Below the pieces are notes generated by a model, which worked only from the letters and a program-made list of their open reading frames with translations, was not told the DNA's origin and searched no databases. Below, in pieces: positions 33,817 through 41,752 of a stretch of 64,000 nucleotides of DNA. Each line of letters opens with the position of its first letter. Position 1 is the first letter of the stretch. Source of the stretch: Delftia tsuruhatensis NBRC 16741 (GTDB lineage: Bacteria; Pseudomonadota; Gammaproteobacteria; Burkholderiales; Burkholderiaceae_C); assembly GCF_001571325.1 (NCBI RefSeq), contig NZ_BCTO01000049.1, positions 24,140 to 88,139 on the forward strand. The letters run 5' to 3'. The translations under genes and the position numbers were made by a program.

Positions 33817-35700
33817 ATGATCGATCCCCAGATGCTCGCCAGCCTGCCCGCTGCGGCGGCCGTGCTGTCGGCCGCAGTGCGGTCCGGTGCAGGCCCCGTG
33901 GCAAAGCTCATGCGCGCGGGCGGCCTGTACTGTGTCTTCCAGCCGCTGGCCGACTTGCGCAGCGGCAGCATCTATGCGCATGAGGCGCTGATCCGCGGCC
34001 CCCGGGGCATGCCGTTGCACACGCCCGACGCCTTGCTCAAGGGCGCTGCGGCCGAGGGCATTCTTCGGGAATTCGAGCTGCTGGCGGTCTGCGTGGCGCT
34101 GCAGGACTGGGGCCGCCAGGGCGCGCCGGGCCGGCTGTTCGTCAACCTCAGCGCCCAGGCGCTGGTGCAGGCCGTGGGTGTCTGCGGCCCCGGCATGGTC
34201 GGGGACACGGTGCGCGGCTTCGGCGTGCAGGCGCGGTCCCTGGTGGTGGAGATCACCGAGCACGACCATGTGACCGACATGCCCGCCGTCTGCGCCGCCG
34301 TCAAGGCCGTGCACGCCACGGGCGCGCGCCTGGCGCTCGACGACTTTGGCGACGGCCGCTCCAGCCTGCGCCTGTGGTCCGAGGCCAAGCCGGACTTCGT
34401 CAAGATCGACAAGTACTTCATCCACCAGATCGAGCAGCGCCCGGCCACGCTGCAGCTGCTGCAGGCCATCAAGGGCATTGCCGAGGTCTTCGGAACCACG
34501 CTGATCGCCGAAGGCATAGAGACCGAGGACGAGCTGCGCACCCTGCGCGACCTGGGCATTGCGTACGGCCAGGGATGGCTGCTGGGCCGGCCCGCCGAAG
34601 CCGCCCAGCCGCAGATCAGCCCGCAGGCGCTGAGCGTGGCGCAGGACCCGCGCGTGGCCGTGCTGCCCCACCAGGGCCACAGCGCCCGCCCGGGCGTGCT
34701 GCGCAACCTGATGGTGATGCAGGCGCCCTGCGTGGCACCGGCGGCCAGCAACGACGAGGTGGCCGAGCTGTTCCAGGCCGGGCAGCAGCTGCACGCCATT
34801 GCCGTCGTGGAGGCCGGCCGGCCGCTGGCCCTCATCAACCGCCAGCAGTTCATGAACCACTACGCCACGCTGTACTTCCGTGAAGTCCACGGACGCAAGC
34901 CCTGCCTGGCCTTTGCCAACGTGCAGCCGCGCATCGTGGAGCTGGACTGCGATGTGGACCAGCTCGTCGGCATCCTGACCTCGCAGGACCAGCGCTACCT
35001 GAGCGACGGCTTCATCGTCACCGACAACGGCCGCTATGTGGGCCTGGGCACGGGCGAGCAGCTGGTGCGCCGCGTGACCGAGGCCCGCATCGAGGCCGCG
35101 CGCCACGCCAACCCGCTGACCTTCCTGCCCGGCAACATCCCCATCAGCCTGCACATGCAGCGCCTGCTGGACAGCGGCGCCGGCTTCGTGGCCTGCTACG
35201 CCGACCTCAACCACTTCAAGCCCTTCAACGACCACTACGGCTACTGGCGCGGCGACCAGATGATCCGCCTGGTGGCGCGGCTGGCCGTGGCGCACTGCGA
35301 CGCGCGGCGCGACTTCGTGGGCCATGTGGGCGGGGACGACTTCATGCTGCTGCTGCAAAGCGAGGACTGGCAGCAGCGCTGCGAGGACATCGTCGGCGCC
35401 TTCGCAGGCGAGGCGCGCCAGCTGTTCGACGACCAGGCGCGCGAGGCCGGCGGCATCTGGGCCGAGGACCGCCACGGCATCCGGCGATTCTTTGCCTGCA
35501 CCACGCTGTCCATCGGCGTGGTGCGCGTCGCGCCGGGCAGCCTGCTGGCACCCGAGGACATCGCCAACCTCGCGGCCCTGGCCAAGCAGCAGGCCAAGGC
35601 GCAAAGCCTGCCGGGGCGCGGCGCCATCGCGCTGCACACGCCGCACGATGAAGCGCGGCATCCGGCCCTGCACGGCACCGCAGCGGCCTGGCCTGCCTGA
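33817..35700 (+). CDS. EAL-CBS-GGDEF cyclic-di-GMP protein
   Basis: The 627-residue cytoplasmic protein has an N-terminal EAL domain with intact-looking motifs: EALIRG at 56-61, VEITEH, LDDFGDGRSS, KIDK and AEGIETEDE. A central CBS-like pair follows (about 290-430), then a C-terminal GGDEF domain with GGDDF at 505-509. The EAL half probably hydrolyses cyclic di-GMP. GGDDF could still be catalytic or could act as a GTP/effector sensor. It is divergent from the Fnr-type regulator and near another cyclase, so this is a small signalling group. Confidence 0.88.
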   Translation: MIDPQMLASLPAAAAVLSAAVRSGAGPVAKLMRAGGLYCVFQPLADLRSGSIYAHEALIRGPRGMPLHTPDALLKGAAAEGILREFELLAVCVALQDWGRQGAPGRLFVNLSAQALVQAVGVCGPGMVGDTVRGFGVQARSLVVEITEHDHVTDMPAVCAAVKAVHATGARLALDDFGDGRSSLRLWSEAKPDFVKIDKYFIHQIEQRPATLQLLQAIKGIAEVFGTTLIAEGIETEDELRTLRDLGIAYGQGWLLGRPAEAAQPQISPQALSVAQDPRVAVLPHQGHSARPGVLRNLMVMQAPCVAPAASNDEVAELFQAGQQLHAIAVVEAGRPLALINRQQFMNHYATLYFREVHGRKPCLAFANVQPRIVELDCDVDQLVGILTSQDQRYLSDGFIVTDNGRYVGLGTGEQLVRRVTEARIEAARHANPLTFLPGNIPISLHMQRLLDSGAGFVACYADLNHFKPFNDHYGYWRGDQMIRLVARLAVAHCDARRDFVGHVGGDDFMLLLQSEDWQQRCEDIVGAFAGEARQLFDDQAREAGGIWAEDRHGIRRFFACTTLSIGVVRVAPGSLLAPEDIANLAALAKQQAKAQSLPGRGAIALHTPHDEARHPALHGTAAAWPA

Positions 35701-35708
35701 AACAAGAA

Positions 35709-35736
35709 GCCCGCAGGCTCTTGCGAGACTGCGGGC
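35709..35736. terminator. Possible bidirectional terminator hairpin
   Basis: A 7-bp stem GCCCGCA/TGCGGGC with a 14-nt loop lies between the convergent EAL/GGDEF and puuD genes. There is no clear T-tract, so this is weak. Confidence 0.35.
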
Positions 35737-35770
35737 GGGTGGCTGGCAGCGCATGGGCGCGGCAGGATGA

Positions 35771-37099
35771 TCAGTTCACCGATGCACCCGATTCGTACCA
35801 GCGCTTGACCATGCCGCGCTCGTCATCGCTCAGGGCGCCCGGATTGCCGAAGGGCATCTTGCGCAGCTGCACCACCTGCTGGTAGATCTGCTGGGCATGG
35901 GCCTTGACCTGCTCGGGCGAGTCCAGGCGCACATTCTTTTGCTGCAGGGCGGCACCGTGGCAGACCACGCAATGCTGCTGCAAGAAGGGCGCGAGCTGGG
36001 CATAGCCGACGGCGCCGTCGGCAGGAGCGGCGGCAGCCGGGGACGCAGGGGCTGCAGGCGCAGCCGGCGCTGCCGAGTCACCACCGGGAGCCGCTGCTGC
36101 GGGCTCGGTCGTTGCGGCAGGCGACTGCACGGCGGCGGGAGCCGACGCAGGCGCTGCGGCAGGCGCCGGCGCGGGCTTGAGCCAGACGGCCGTGCCGATC
36201 AGCACCAGCACGCCGACCAGGGCGTAGGGCCAGGGATGGGCATTGCGGCCCAGCTTGAAGCCGTGGCGCATCACGAAGAACTGGCGGATGGCGGCGCCTG
36301 CGAACATCATCAGGATCAGCACCAGCCAGTTCAGCTCATGGCTGTACAGCCAGCCGTAGTGGTTGGACAGCATGGCGAACAGCACCGGCAGCGTGAAGTA
36401 CGTGTTGTGCACGCTGCGCTGCTTGCCGCGCTTGCCGTGGATGGGATCCACGGGCTGGCCTTCCTTCAGGGCCTTCACCACCGTGCGCTGGCCGGGGATG
36501 ATCCAGAAGAACACGTTGGCGCTCATCGAGGTCGCCAGCATGGCGCCCATCAGCAGGAAGGCGGCCTGGCCCGGGAAGATGTGGCAGGCCAGGAAGGCCG
36601 CGATGCACACCAGCACCAGCACCATGGCGCCCACCGTGGCGTCGCCGTTCTTCTTCTGGCCGAAGACGCGGCAGATGCCGTCGTACAGCAGCCAGAACAC
36701 GACCAGGAAGGCCAGGGCCGAGGCAATGGCCGCAGCCGAGCCCATGGCGTTGGGATCGGCCGGATTGACGAGGTAGATCTTGGCGTTCCACAGGTACGAC
36801 ACCGTCAGCAGCGCAAAGCCGCTGAGCCAGGTGGTGTAGCTTTCCCAGTAGAACCAGTGCAGGTGGTCCGGCAGCTTGGGCGGGGAGACATTGAACTTGA
36901 CGGGGTGGTAGAACCCACCGCCGTGCACGGCCCAGAGTTCGCCGCTGACGCCCTGCTTCTTGAGATCGTCATCGACGGGCGGCGTCAGGCTGCTGTCGAG
37001 GAAGACGAAATAGAAGGAGGAACCGACCCAGGCGATGGCCGTAATGACGTGGAGCCACCGCAACAGCAGGTTGGCCCAGTCGAGAATGTAGCTTTCCAT
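35771..37099 (-). CDS. puuD: Membrane-bound urate oxidase (urate hydroxylase) with cytochrome c domain
   Basis: The 442-residue protein starts MESYILDWANLLLRWLHVITAIAWVGSSFYF, the PuuD N-terminus. About eight membrane helices precede an Ala/Pro linker and a C-terminal c-type cytochrome domain (CVVCH at 377-381, likely axial Met near 415). PuuD oxidises urate to 5-hydroxyisourate and passes electrons through its heme. The next enzyme, uraH, is at 41065. A TGTATGCA site of the predicted GntR regulon lies about 140 bp upstream. Confidence 0.93.
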   Translation of the reverse strand: MESYILDWANLLLRWLHVITAIAWVGSSFYFVFLDSSLTPPVDDDLKKQGVSGELWAVHGGGFYHPVKFNVSPPKLPDHLHWFYWESYTTWLSGFALLTVSYLWNAKIYLVNPADPNAMGSAAAIASALAFLVVFWLLYDGICRVFGQKKNGDATVGAMVLVLVCIAAFLACHIFPGQAAFLLMGAMLATSMSANVFFWIIPGQRTVVKALKEGQPVDPIHGKRGKQRSVHNTYFTLPVLFAMLSNHYGWLYSHELNWLVLILMMFAGAAIRQFFVMRHGFKLGRNAHPWPYALVGVLVLIGTAVWLKPAPAPAAAPASAPAAVQSPAATTEPAAAAPGGDSAAPAAPAAPASPAAAAPADGAVGYAQLAPFLQQHCVVCHGAALQQKNVRLDSPEQVKAHAQQIYQQVVQLRKMPFGNPGALSDDERGMVKRWYESGASVN

Positions 37100-37234
37100 A
37101 GCTCTCAACCTTGGCAGCGTGGGGGCCGCCGGTGTTCAACCTGCTCACCACTGCGGGCGCTCTGAGCAGAAGAAAAAGGCCGCGCACCCGGTAGATATAC
37201 CGCCGGTGCACCGCTGCGACCATTTCGTAGACAC

Positions 37235-37254
37235 AAAGTGTATGCAATTTTTCG
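37235..37254. promoter_or_regulatory. GntR-type operator candidate upstream of puuD
   Basis: The core TGTATGCA (37239-37246) followed by ATTTTTCG matches three other sites in the window (41525, 53123, 58183) with one base change in the core. It lies in the puuD upstream region, which is otherwise empty from 37100 to 37285. Confidence 0.55.
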
Positions 37255-37285
37255 CCAGCCCATCGGCTTGCGCAGCATCAATTCA

Positions 37286-38161
37286 CTAGAGATTTCCCTG
37301 ATTCCGCGCGGACACCGCGCTGCGCCGCTGCAGAAGCTGCGCCGCCACGGCCACCGCGATCACCTCGGGCTCCTTGCCCTTGATGCCGGGCACGCCGATG
37401 GGGCAGGTCACATGGTCCAGCTCCGCATCGCTGAAGCCGCGCTCGCGCAGCCTGCGCCGGAAGGTGGCCCATTTGGTGGCGCTGCCGATCAGGCCCACAT
37501 AGGGCAGGTCGCCGTGCTGGCGCTGGCGGCCCAGGCACTGGGCGACCACCTCCAGGTCCTCGGCATGGCTGAAGCTCATGATCAGCACCTGGGAGCCTGC
37601 AGGCAGATCGGCCACGGCCGATTGCACGGGGTCTGAATACTCGCACTGCACGAGCTCGTGCTCCTCCTCGGGGAAGACCGAATCGCGGCTGTCCACCCAC
37701 ATCACGCGGTAGGGAAGATTGCACAGCAGGCGCACCAGCGCATGGCCGACGTGGCCTGCGCCGAACAGGGCCACGCAGTCGCGCGGCGGCTGCAGCCGCT
37801 CGCGCAGCATGTCCATGCGGCCCTGGGGCACCAGCACGAACCTCAGCATCACCACGCCGCCGCAGCACTGGCCCAGGCTGGGGCCCAGCGGATAGCGGTG
37901 CTGGTGCTCGGTGGCGACCTGGCCGCCCTGGCTACCCTGCTCGCCAGGCGTTGCCCAGCCGCGCAGCAGGCTGCGGGCCCTGTCGATGGCATCGAACTCC
38001 AGGTGCCCGCCGCCGATGGTGCCGGCCACGCGGTCGGCGAACACCGCCATCCAGGCGCCGCGCTCGCGCGGCACGGAGCCTCGCGAGTCCATCACTTCGA
38101 CCCAGCACAGCGGCCCCTGCGCAAGGCCCTGCTCGACTTTGTTGAACGTGTCACTCCACAT
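37286..38161 (-). CDS. xdhC: Xanthine dehydrogenase accessory protein
   Basis: The 291-residue protein has the XdhC blocks SRGSVPRERGAWM, GTIGGGHLEFDAI and QCCGG, and a Rossmann motif LFGAGHVGHALV. XdhC binds molybdenum cofactor, assists its sulfuration and inserts it into xanthine dehydrogenase. No xdhA or xdhB is visible in this window, so the enzyme it serves must lie elsewhere. It lies upstream of puuD in the same direction, linking the xanthine-to-urate and urate-oxidation steps. Confidence 0.92.
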   Translation of the reverse strand: MWSDTFNKVEQGLAQGPLCWVEVMDSRGSVPRERGAWMAVFADRVAGTIGGGHLEFDAIDRARSLLRGWATPGEQGSQGGQVATEHQHRYPLGPSLGQCCGGVVMLRFVLVPQGRMDMLRERLQPPRDCVALFGAGHVGHALVRLLCNLPYRVMWVDSRDSVFPEEEHELVQCEYSDPVQSAVADLPAGSQVLIMSFSHAEDLEVVAQCLGRQRQHGDLPYVGLIGSATKWATFRRRLRERGFSDAELDHVTCPIGVPGIKGKEPEVIAVAVAAQLLQRRSAVSARNQGNL

Positions 38162-38291
38162 GGGCGCACCTGACAGCCCGTCGTGGCGCCTGCGGGCTTC
38201 GTTGGAATTTGTTGCGGGATTGTCCGCTGCGGCACTTGAGTTTTGCGCTCCGACTGCCGGTGCCGCAGTGTTTCAGGATACGCTCGCAATC

Positions 38292-38780
38292 ATGCCCGAT
38301 TCCCCTGATTCCACGCAGCACAGTTCCGTGCAAAAGCCACGTTCCGGCCGCCCCTGGCTGTGGGCCGGCCTGATGGCCGCCATTGCCTCCCTGGTCACGG
38401 CCTGCAAGTCCCCGCCCGGCCCCGGCCCGCGCCCCGACGACGTCAGCTCCAGCGCACAGCTGCAGTACCGCAAGGTGGCCGCCAACCATCTGTACGCGCG
38501 CAATGCCGATCGCATCTACAAGGGCCAGTTGCCACCCATGCTCTACGCGATCGGCGTGCTCCAGGTCCAGATCGACCGCAACGGCCAGGTCCAGCGCCTG
38601 CACTGGATGCGCGCGCCCGGCCATGCCCCCGAGGTGGTGAGCGAGATCGAGCGCCTGGTGCGCGCCGCCGCGCCCTTCCCCGCTCCTGCCGGCGCCGCCC
38701 GCATCACCTATACCGATACCTGGCTCTGGGACAAGTCCGGCCGCTTCCAGCTCGACACGCTGACCGAGGGCCAGCTCTGA
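38292..38780 (+). CDS. TonB C-terminal-like periplasmic lipoprotein
   Basis: The 162-residue protein has an N-terminal hydrophobic segment ending LVTAC, a possible lipobox. The C-terminal domain (IGVLQVQIDRNGQVQRLHWMRAPGHAPEVVSEIERLVRAAAPFPAP) resembles the TonB C-terminal fold. A transmembrane anchor with a short cytoplasmic N-terminus is an alternative. Whether it energises a receptor is unknown. It converges on the 129-residue gene, 3 bp away. Confidence 0.65.
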   Translation: MPDSPDSTQHSSVQKPRSGRPWLWAGLMAAIASLVTACKSPPGPGPRPDDVSSSAQLQYRKVAANHLYARNADRIYKGQLPPMLYAIGVLQVQIDRNGQVQRLHWMRAPGHAPEVVSEIERLVRAAAPFPAPAGAARITYTDTWLWDKSGRFQLDTLTEGQL

Positions 38781-38783
38781 GCC

Positions 38784-39173
38784 TCAGGCCGCTGCGCACG
38801 GCTGGCCGTCGGCGAAGCTTCGGGCGCTTCTGAGCAGGCAGGTCACGGCATAGAGCACCAGGTCGTCCGGTGCGTCATCGTTCACGCGATCGATGACCTC
38901 GATGGCATAGCCCAGGTCCTGCGACAGCTGCGGCAGCACGCCTGCCGAGCGGTCGCCGGCCTGCAGGCCGGCCACCGCCTGGTCAGCGCTGGCGTGGTAG
39001 CCACGCAGCAAATCACGCGCGGCACATACCATGGCCGAGCCGGCGCGTTCGGCATGCAGCTCCAGCACGCCCAGGGCCGCTCCCATATGGCACAACGCAT
39101 CCACCGCCAGCACCTCCTGGTGCTGCGGTGAGGGTTCCTGATGGCTGTGGCCCGATTGCTTCACTGTCTTCAT
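38784..39173 (-). CDS. Hypothetical protein divergent from an Arc-type repressor
   Basis: This 129-residue, mostly helical protein begins MKTVKQSGHSHQEPSPQHQE. It is His/Gln-rich at the start, then Ala-rich with no membrane segment or signal. I do not recognise it. It is divergent from an Arc-domain protein, with direct repeats in the 93-bp intergenic space, so joint control by that repressor is likely. Confidence 0.6.
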   Translation of the reverse strand: MKTVKQSGHSHQEPSPQHQEVLAVDALCHMGAALGVLELHAERAGSAMVCAARDLLRGYHASADQAVAGLQAGDRSAGVLPQLSQDLGYAIEVIDRVNDDAPDDLVLYAVTCLLRSARSFADGQPCAAA

Positions 39174-39212
39174 GGCATCCCTTGCGCGGGACCGTGCTGG
39201 TCCCGAAGCAAC

Positions 39213-39253
39213 AATACCTATCAGGTCCCTTGCAGTCAATACCTTTCCGGTCC
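39213..39253. promoter_or_regulatory. Two 16-bp direct repeats, likely operators of the Arc-type repressor
   Basis: AATACCTATCAGGTCC (39213-39228) and AATACCTTTCCGGTCC (39238-39253) agree at 14 of 16 positions and are spaced 25 bp start to start. They lie in the divergent promoter region, ending 13 bp before the Arc-protein ATG. Confidence 0.5.
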
Positions 39254-39266
39254 ATGATTGCCGGCG

Positions 39267-39596
39267 ATGAAACAGACCGATCCTCAGTACAAGCTGCGCC
39301 TGCCGCAGGAACTCAAGGACCTCGTCGAGGAGGCAGCCAAGCGCACCGGCCGTTCCATGAACGCCGAAGTCGTGGCCCGGCTGCAGACCACGTTCGAGGC
39401 CCCCCTGCTGGGCCGCCTGTCGGCCTCGACGGACCCTTCGCTGGAATGCGAAGAGCCCGTGAGCATCTACGACATCAAGATGAGCGCCGAAGCCGTGGAG
39501 CGCATCGAAAAGCGCCTGGAACGCATAGAGCAGGCCGTGCTCGCGCCCGCTGCGCCGCAATCCGCCAGTGAAGACGGCGCAACCGGCGGCGCCTGA
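39267..39596 (+). CDS. Arc-family ribbon-helix-helix DNA-binding protein
   Basis: The 109-residue protein has an N-terminal Arc domain (YKLRLPQELKDLVEEAAKRTGRSMNAEVVARLQTTF, about residues 8-45) and a C-terminal coiled-coil-like helix (VERIEKRLERIEQAVL). Arc proteins bind DNA as dimers through the N-terminal strand. I used the ATG at 39267 over a TTG at 39258. It is likely a repressor of itself and of the divergent 129-residue gene. Confidence 0.85.
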   Translation: MKQTDPQYKLRLPQELKDLVEEAAKRTGRSMNAEVVARLQTTFEAPLLGRLSASTDPSLECEEPVSIYDIKMSAEAVERIEKRLERIEQAVLAPAAPQSASEDGATGGA

Positions 39597-39615
39597 TCCG
39601 CCCGCACAAAAGAAA

Positions 39616-39637
39616 ACCGGCCCGCAGGCCGGTTTCG
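39616..39637. terminator. Bidirectional terminator
   Basis: A 9-bp perfect stem AAACCGGCC/GGCCGGTTT has a CGCA loop with flanking A and T runs. It lies between the convergent Arc and SYLF genes. Confidence 0.8.
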
Positions 39638-39661
39638 TTCAAAGGCCCCTCAGGGCCGGGA

Positions 39662-40246
39662 TCATTCGACCACCTTGGTGATCTTCGAGCCCTGCAGCGA
39701 CACGCCGGCTTCCAGGCCCGCGTTGGTCAGCACGTAGCTGGTGACGGGGCCCTGGGCAGTCGTGGTGTCCACGCTGCCATTGGCGCCCACCTTGCCTGCG
39801 GCCACCGTGGCATCCGCGCCCACGGACCAGCCGTCGCTGGCAAGGAACTTGTCCAGCGCTTCCTGGGTGTTGAACACATAGATCACAGCCTTGGACTGGC
39901 CGCCTGCCTGCCAGCCCACCGAGGCGCCCGTGGTGCTGTAGAAGCCCTTGTTCTGGCCGCCGACGCGCAGCACGCCGCGGCCATGCTCCACACCGATGAC
40001 GAAACTGCCGCCGATCACCGAGGGGAAGATCAGCACGCCCTTGGAGCGGGCCACCATTTCCTTGGAGCCCGGCGCCGTCTGGTACAGCCGCTCCAGCGCA
40101 GCGTTGGCGCGCGCATTGACGGTGGTGGAATCAGCACGCGGCGCGGACTGGGTTTCCGGCTTGGTGGTGGTGCAGCCGACCATGGCCACGCTGCCGGCCG
40201 CCAGTGCAGTGGCCATCACGACGGTACGCAAAGAAAACTGACGCAT
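39662..40246 (-). CDS. SYLF-domain (YSC84/BPSL1445-type) lipid-binding lipoprotein
   Basis: The 194-residue lipoprotein has a lipobox ending MVGC and a SYLF domain (LIFPSVIGGSFVIGVEHGRGVLRVGG, FYSTTGASVGWQAGGQSKAVIYVF). Bacterial members are outer-membrane or periplasmic lipoproteins whose eukaryotic relatives bind phosphoinositides. Their exact bacterial role is not settled. I used the ATG at 40246 (MRQFSLRTVV). Confidence 0.88.
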   Translation of the reverse strand: MRQFSLRTVVMATALAAGSVAMVGCTTTKPETQSAPRADSTTVNARANAALERLYQTAPGSKEMVARSKGVLIFPSVIGGSFVIGVEHGRGVLRVGGQNKGFYSTTGASVGWQAGGQSKAVIYVFNTQEALDKFLASDGWSVGADATVAAGKVGANGSVDTTTAQGPVTSYVLTNAGLEAGVSLQGSKITKVVE

Positions 40247-40397
40247 GGGAAAACCTGCCTTTCTTGATTGGACGTTTTGGGGAGACCCCATCGGTTCATT
40301 GGATTGATCACCTTGCCTCCCGGTCCCGGGCACCCCTACCAGTGCTCGCAAACCGCTTCGGAGACAGGCTGGGGACGATGCTAGGCCGCTTTGCGGT

Positions 40398-40422
40398 ACT
40401 TGTGATGAGACATGTCACAAGT
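40398..40422. repeat. Inverted repeat in the SYLF/DoxX divergent region
   Basis: Arms ACTTGTGA (40398-40405) and TCACAAGT (40415-40422) flank a 9-bp centre. This is the only structured signal I see in the 318-bp gap 40247-40564. It may be a regulator site. It is not a good Crp site, because the spacing is too long. Confidence 0.35.
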
Positions 40423-40564
40423 TGCGCCATAGGACTACAGGCCCGCAGGAAATGTCTGAAAATCCCGTTCCGGGCCGCCACAGCCGACACCGAAAGCCCG
40501 CTGATGCCAGAATGCACCCACAGCAACACCCGGCCCACCGGGCCCATCCACATCGAGGGAGTTC

Positions 40565-40954
40565 ATGAAGTTCTGGAGCCACTTTCACCATCCCCAGGCA
40601 GCCATGGTGCTGTTGCGCGTCACGCTTGCGGTCCTGCTGCTTTTTCATGGCTGGGCCAAGATCCGCTACGGCATAGGCAGCATCGAGCGCATGGTGGAGT
40701 CCGCGGGCGCGCCTGGCTGGCTGGCCTATGCGGTGTATCTGGGTGAGGTGGTGGCGCCGCTGCTGCTGCTGGTGGGCCTGTGGGTGGTGCCCGCGGCGCT
40801 GGTGATTGCGGTCAACATGATCGTGGCCTTCGCGCTGGTGCACACGGGCCAGGTGATGCAGCTGCACAGCTCGGGAGGCTGGGCGCTGGAGCTGCAGGCC
40901 TTCTTCTTCATCTCGGCCCTGGTCGTGGCCATGGGGCATTCCAAGGGCAAGTAG
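40565..40954 (+). CDS. DoxX-family small membrane protein
   Basis: The 129-residue protein has four predicted helices and the DoxX pattern (LRVTLAVLLLFHGWAKI, YLGEVVAPLLLLVGLW). DoxX proteins are integral membrane proteins, some linked to thiol or redox stress. No specific function can be read here. Confidence 0.85.
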   Translation: MKFWSHFHHPQAAMVLLRVTLAVLLLFHGWAKIRYGIGSIERMVESAGAPGWLAYAVYLGEVVAPLLLLVGLWVVPAALVIAVNMIVAFALVHTGQVMQLHSSGGWALELQAFFFISALVVAMGHSKGK

Positions 40955-40982
40955 GCCGCACGCTTGCTGGAGATGCAAAAGC

Positions 40983-41005
40983 AACGGCCCGCAATGCGGG
41001 CCGTT
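40983..41005. terminator. Terminator hairpin between DoxX and uraH
   Basis: An 11-bp stem AACGGCCCGCA/TGCGGGCCGTT with a 1-nt nominal loop (pairing will open at the tip) lies between convergent genes. The T-tract is short. Confidence 0.55.
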
Positions 41006-41064
41006 CGTCATTTCAGGTTTCACTCCAGGCCATCCCCCGACAGCCTGCGCCTGCAGTCCAGGGC

Positions 41065-41415
41065 TCAGGAGCCCCGGTACGTCGAATAGCTCCAGGGGCT
41101 GACCAGCAGGGGCACATGGTAATGCTGGTCGGCATGGGCCACGCCGAAGTCCAGGCTCACCTTGTTGAGGAAGTTGGGCTCGGGCAGTTGCACGCCACGG
41201 GCCTTGAAGTAGGCCGCCACGTCGAAGGTCAGCCGGTAGGTGCCGGTCCTGAGGCTGTTGTTGTCGAACAGCGGCGCATCGGTGCGGCCGTCGTGGTTGA
41301 GCACCAGGCTCTTGATCAGCGTGGCCTGGTCGCCATCGGTGGAATACAGCGCGACAGCCATGCCGGCTGCGGGGCAGCCATTCATGGTGTCGAGGACGTG
41401 GGTGCTCAGGCCCAT
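41065..41415 (-). CDS. uraH: 5-Hydroxyisourate hydrolase
   Basis: The 116-residue transthyretin-like enzyme has the family ends STHVLDTMNGCPA and HYHVPLLVSPWSYSTYRGS, which supply the catalytic His residues and the C-terminal YRGS tag. It hydrolyses 5-hydroxyisourate, the PuuD product, to OHCU, which the UraD domain at 54798 then decarboxylates. A TGTATACA site lies about 110 bp upstream. Confidence 0.96.
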   Translation of the reverse strand: MGLSTHVLDTMNGCPAAGMAVALYSTDGDQATLIKSLVLNHDGRTDAPLFDNNSLRTGTYRLTFDVAAYFKARGVQLPEPNFLNKVSLDFGVAHADQHYHVPLLVSPWSYSTYRGS

Positions 41416-41520
41416 GGAAATCTCCTGTGCGGCGGGAGCTGGCCCGCCCGGTTGTCATTGGTTGGTCGATGCACGAAGCGCGGCGCGCGACAGCACTCGC
41501 GGCCCCCTCGTGCATTCGCA

Positions 41521-41542
41521 AAGTGTATACAGTTTTTGTACG
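41521..41542. promoter_or_regulatory. GntR-type operator candidate in the uraH/ggt divergent region
   Basis: The core TGTATACA (41525-41532) is followed by GTTTTTGTAC. It lies 110 bp upstream of uraH and 220 bp upstream of the divergent ggt. It is the only signal I see in the 41416-41752 gap. Confidence 0.6.
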
Positions 41543-41752
41543 CCCTTGAAGTGCGCCATGCAGCTTGAGCCTAGGCAGATACCCGCACTTTCGGCGTCGG
41601 CAGCGGCCCGTGGGCAGGCCTGCAACGCCATGCTTCTACACTGTGGTCCGCCGCCGCCCCGGCTGCAGGCCCTGCGGCCATCGCATACCGGGCGGCAAAG
41701 GACTTTCGCTCATTTCAACGGTTCCACTGTTTCATCTGCCAAGGAGATACCG

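Noticed and set aside
40398..40422. Crp site in the SYLF/DoxX region
   Set aside because: The TGTGA and TCACA halves are 9 bp apart, whereas a Crp site needs 6. I kept it only as an unassigned inverted repeat.
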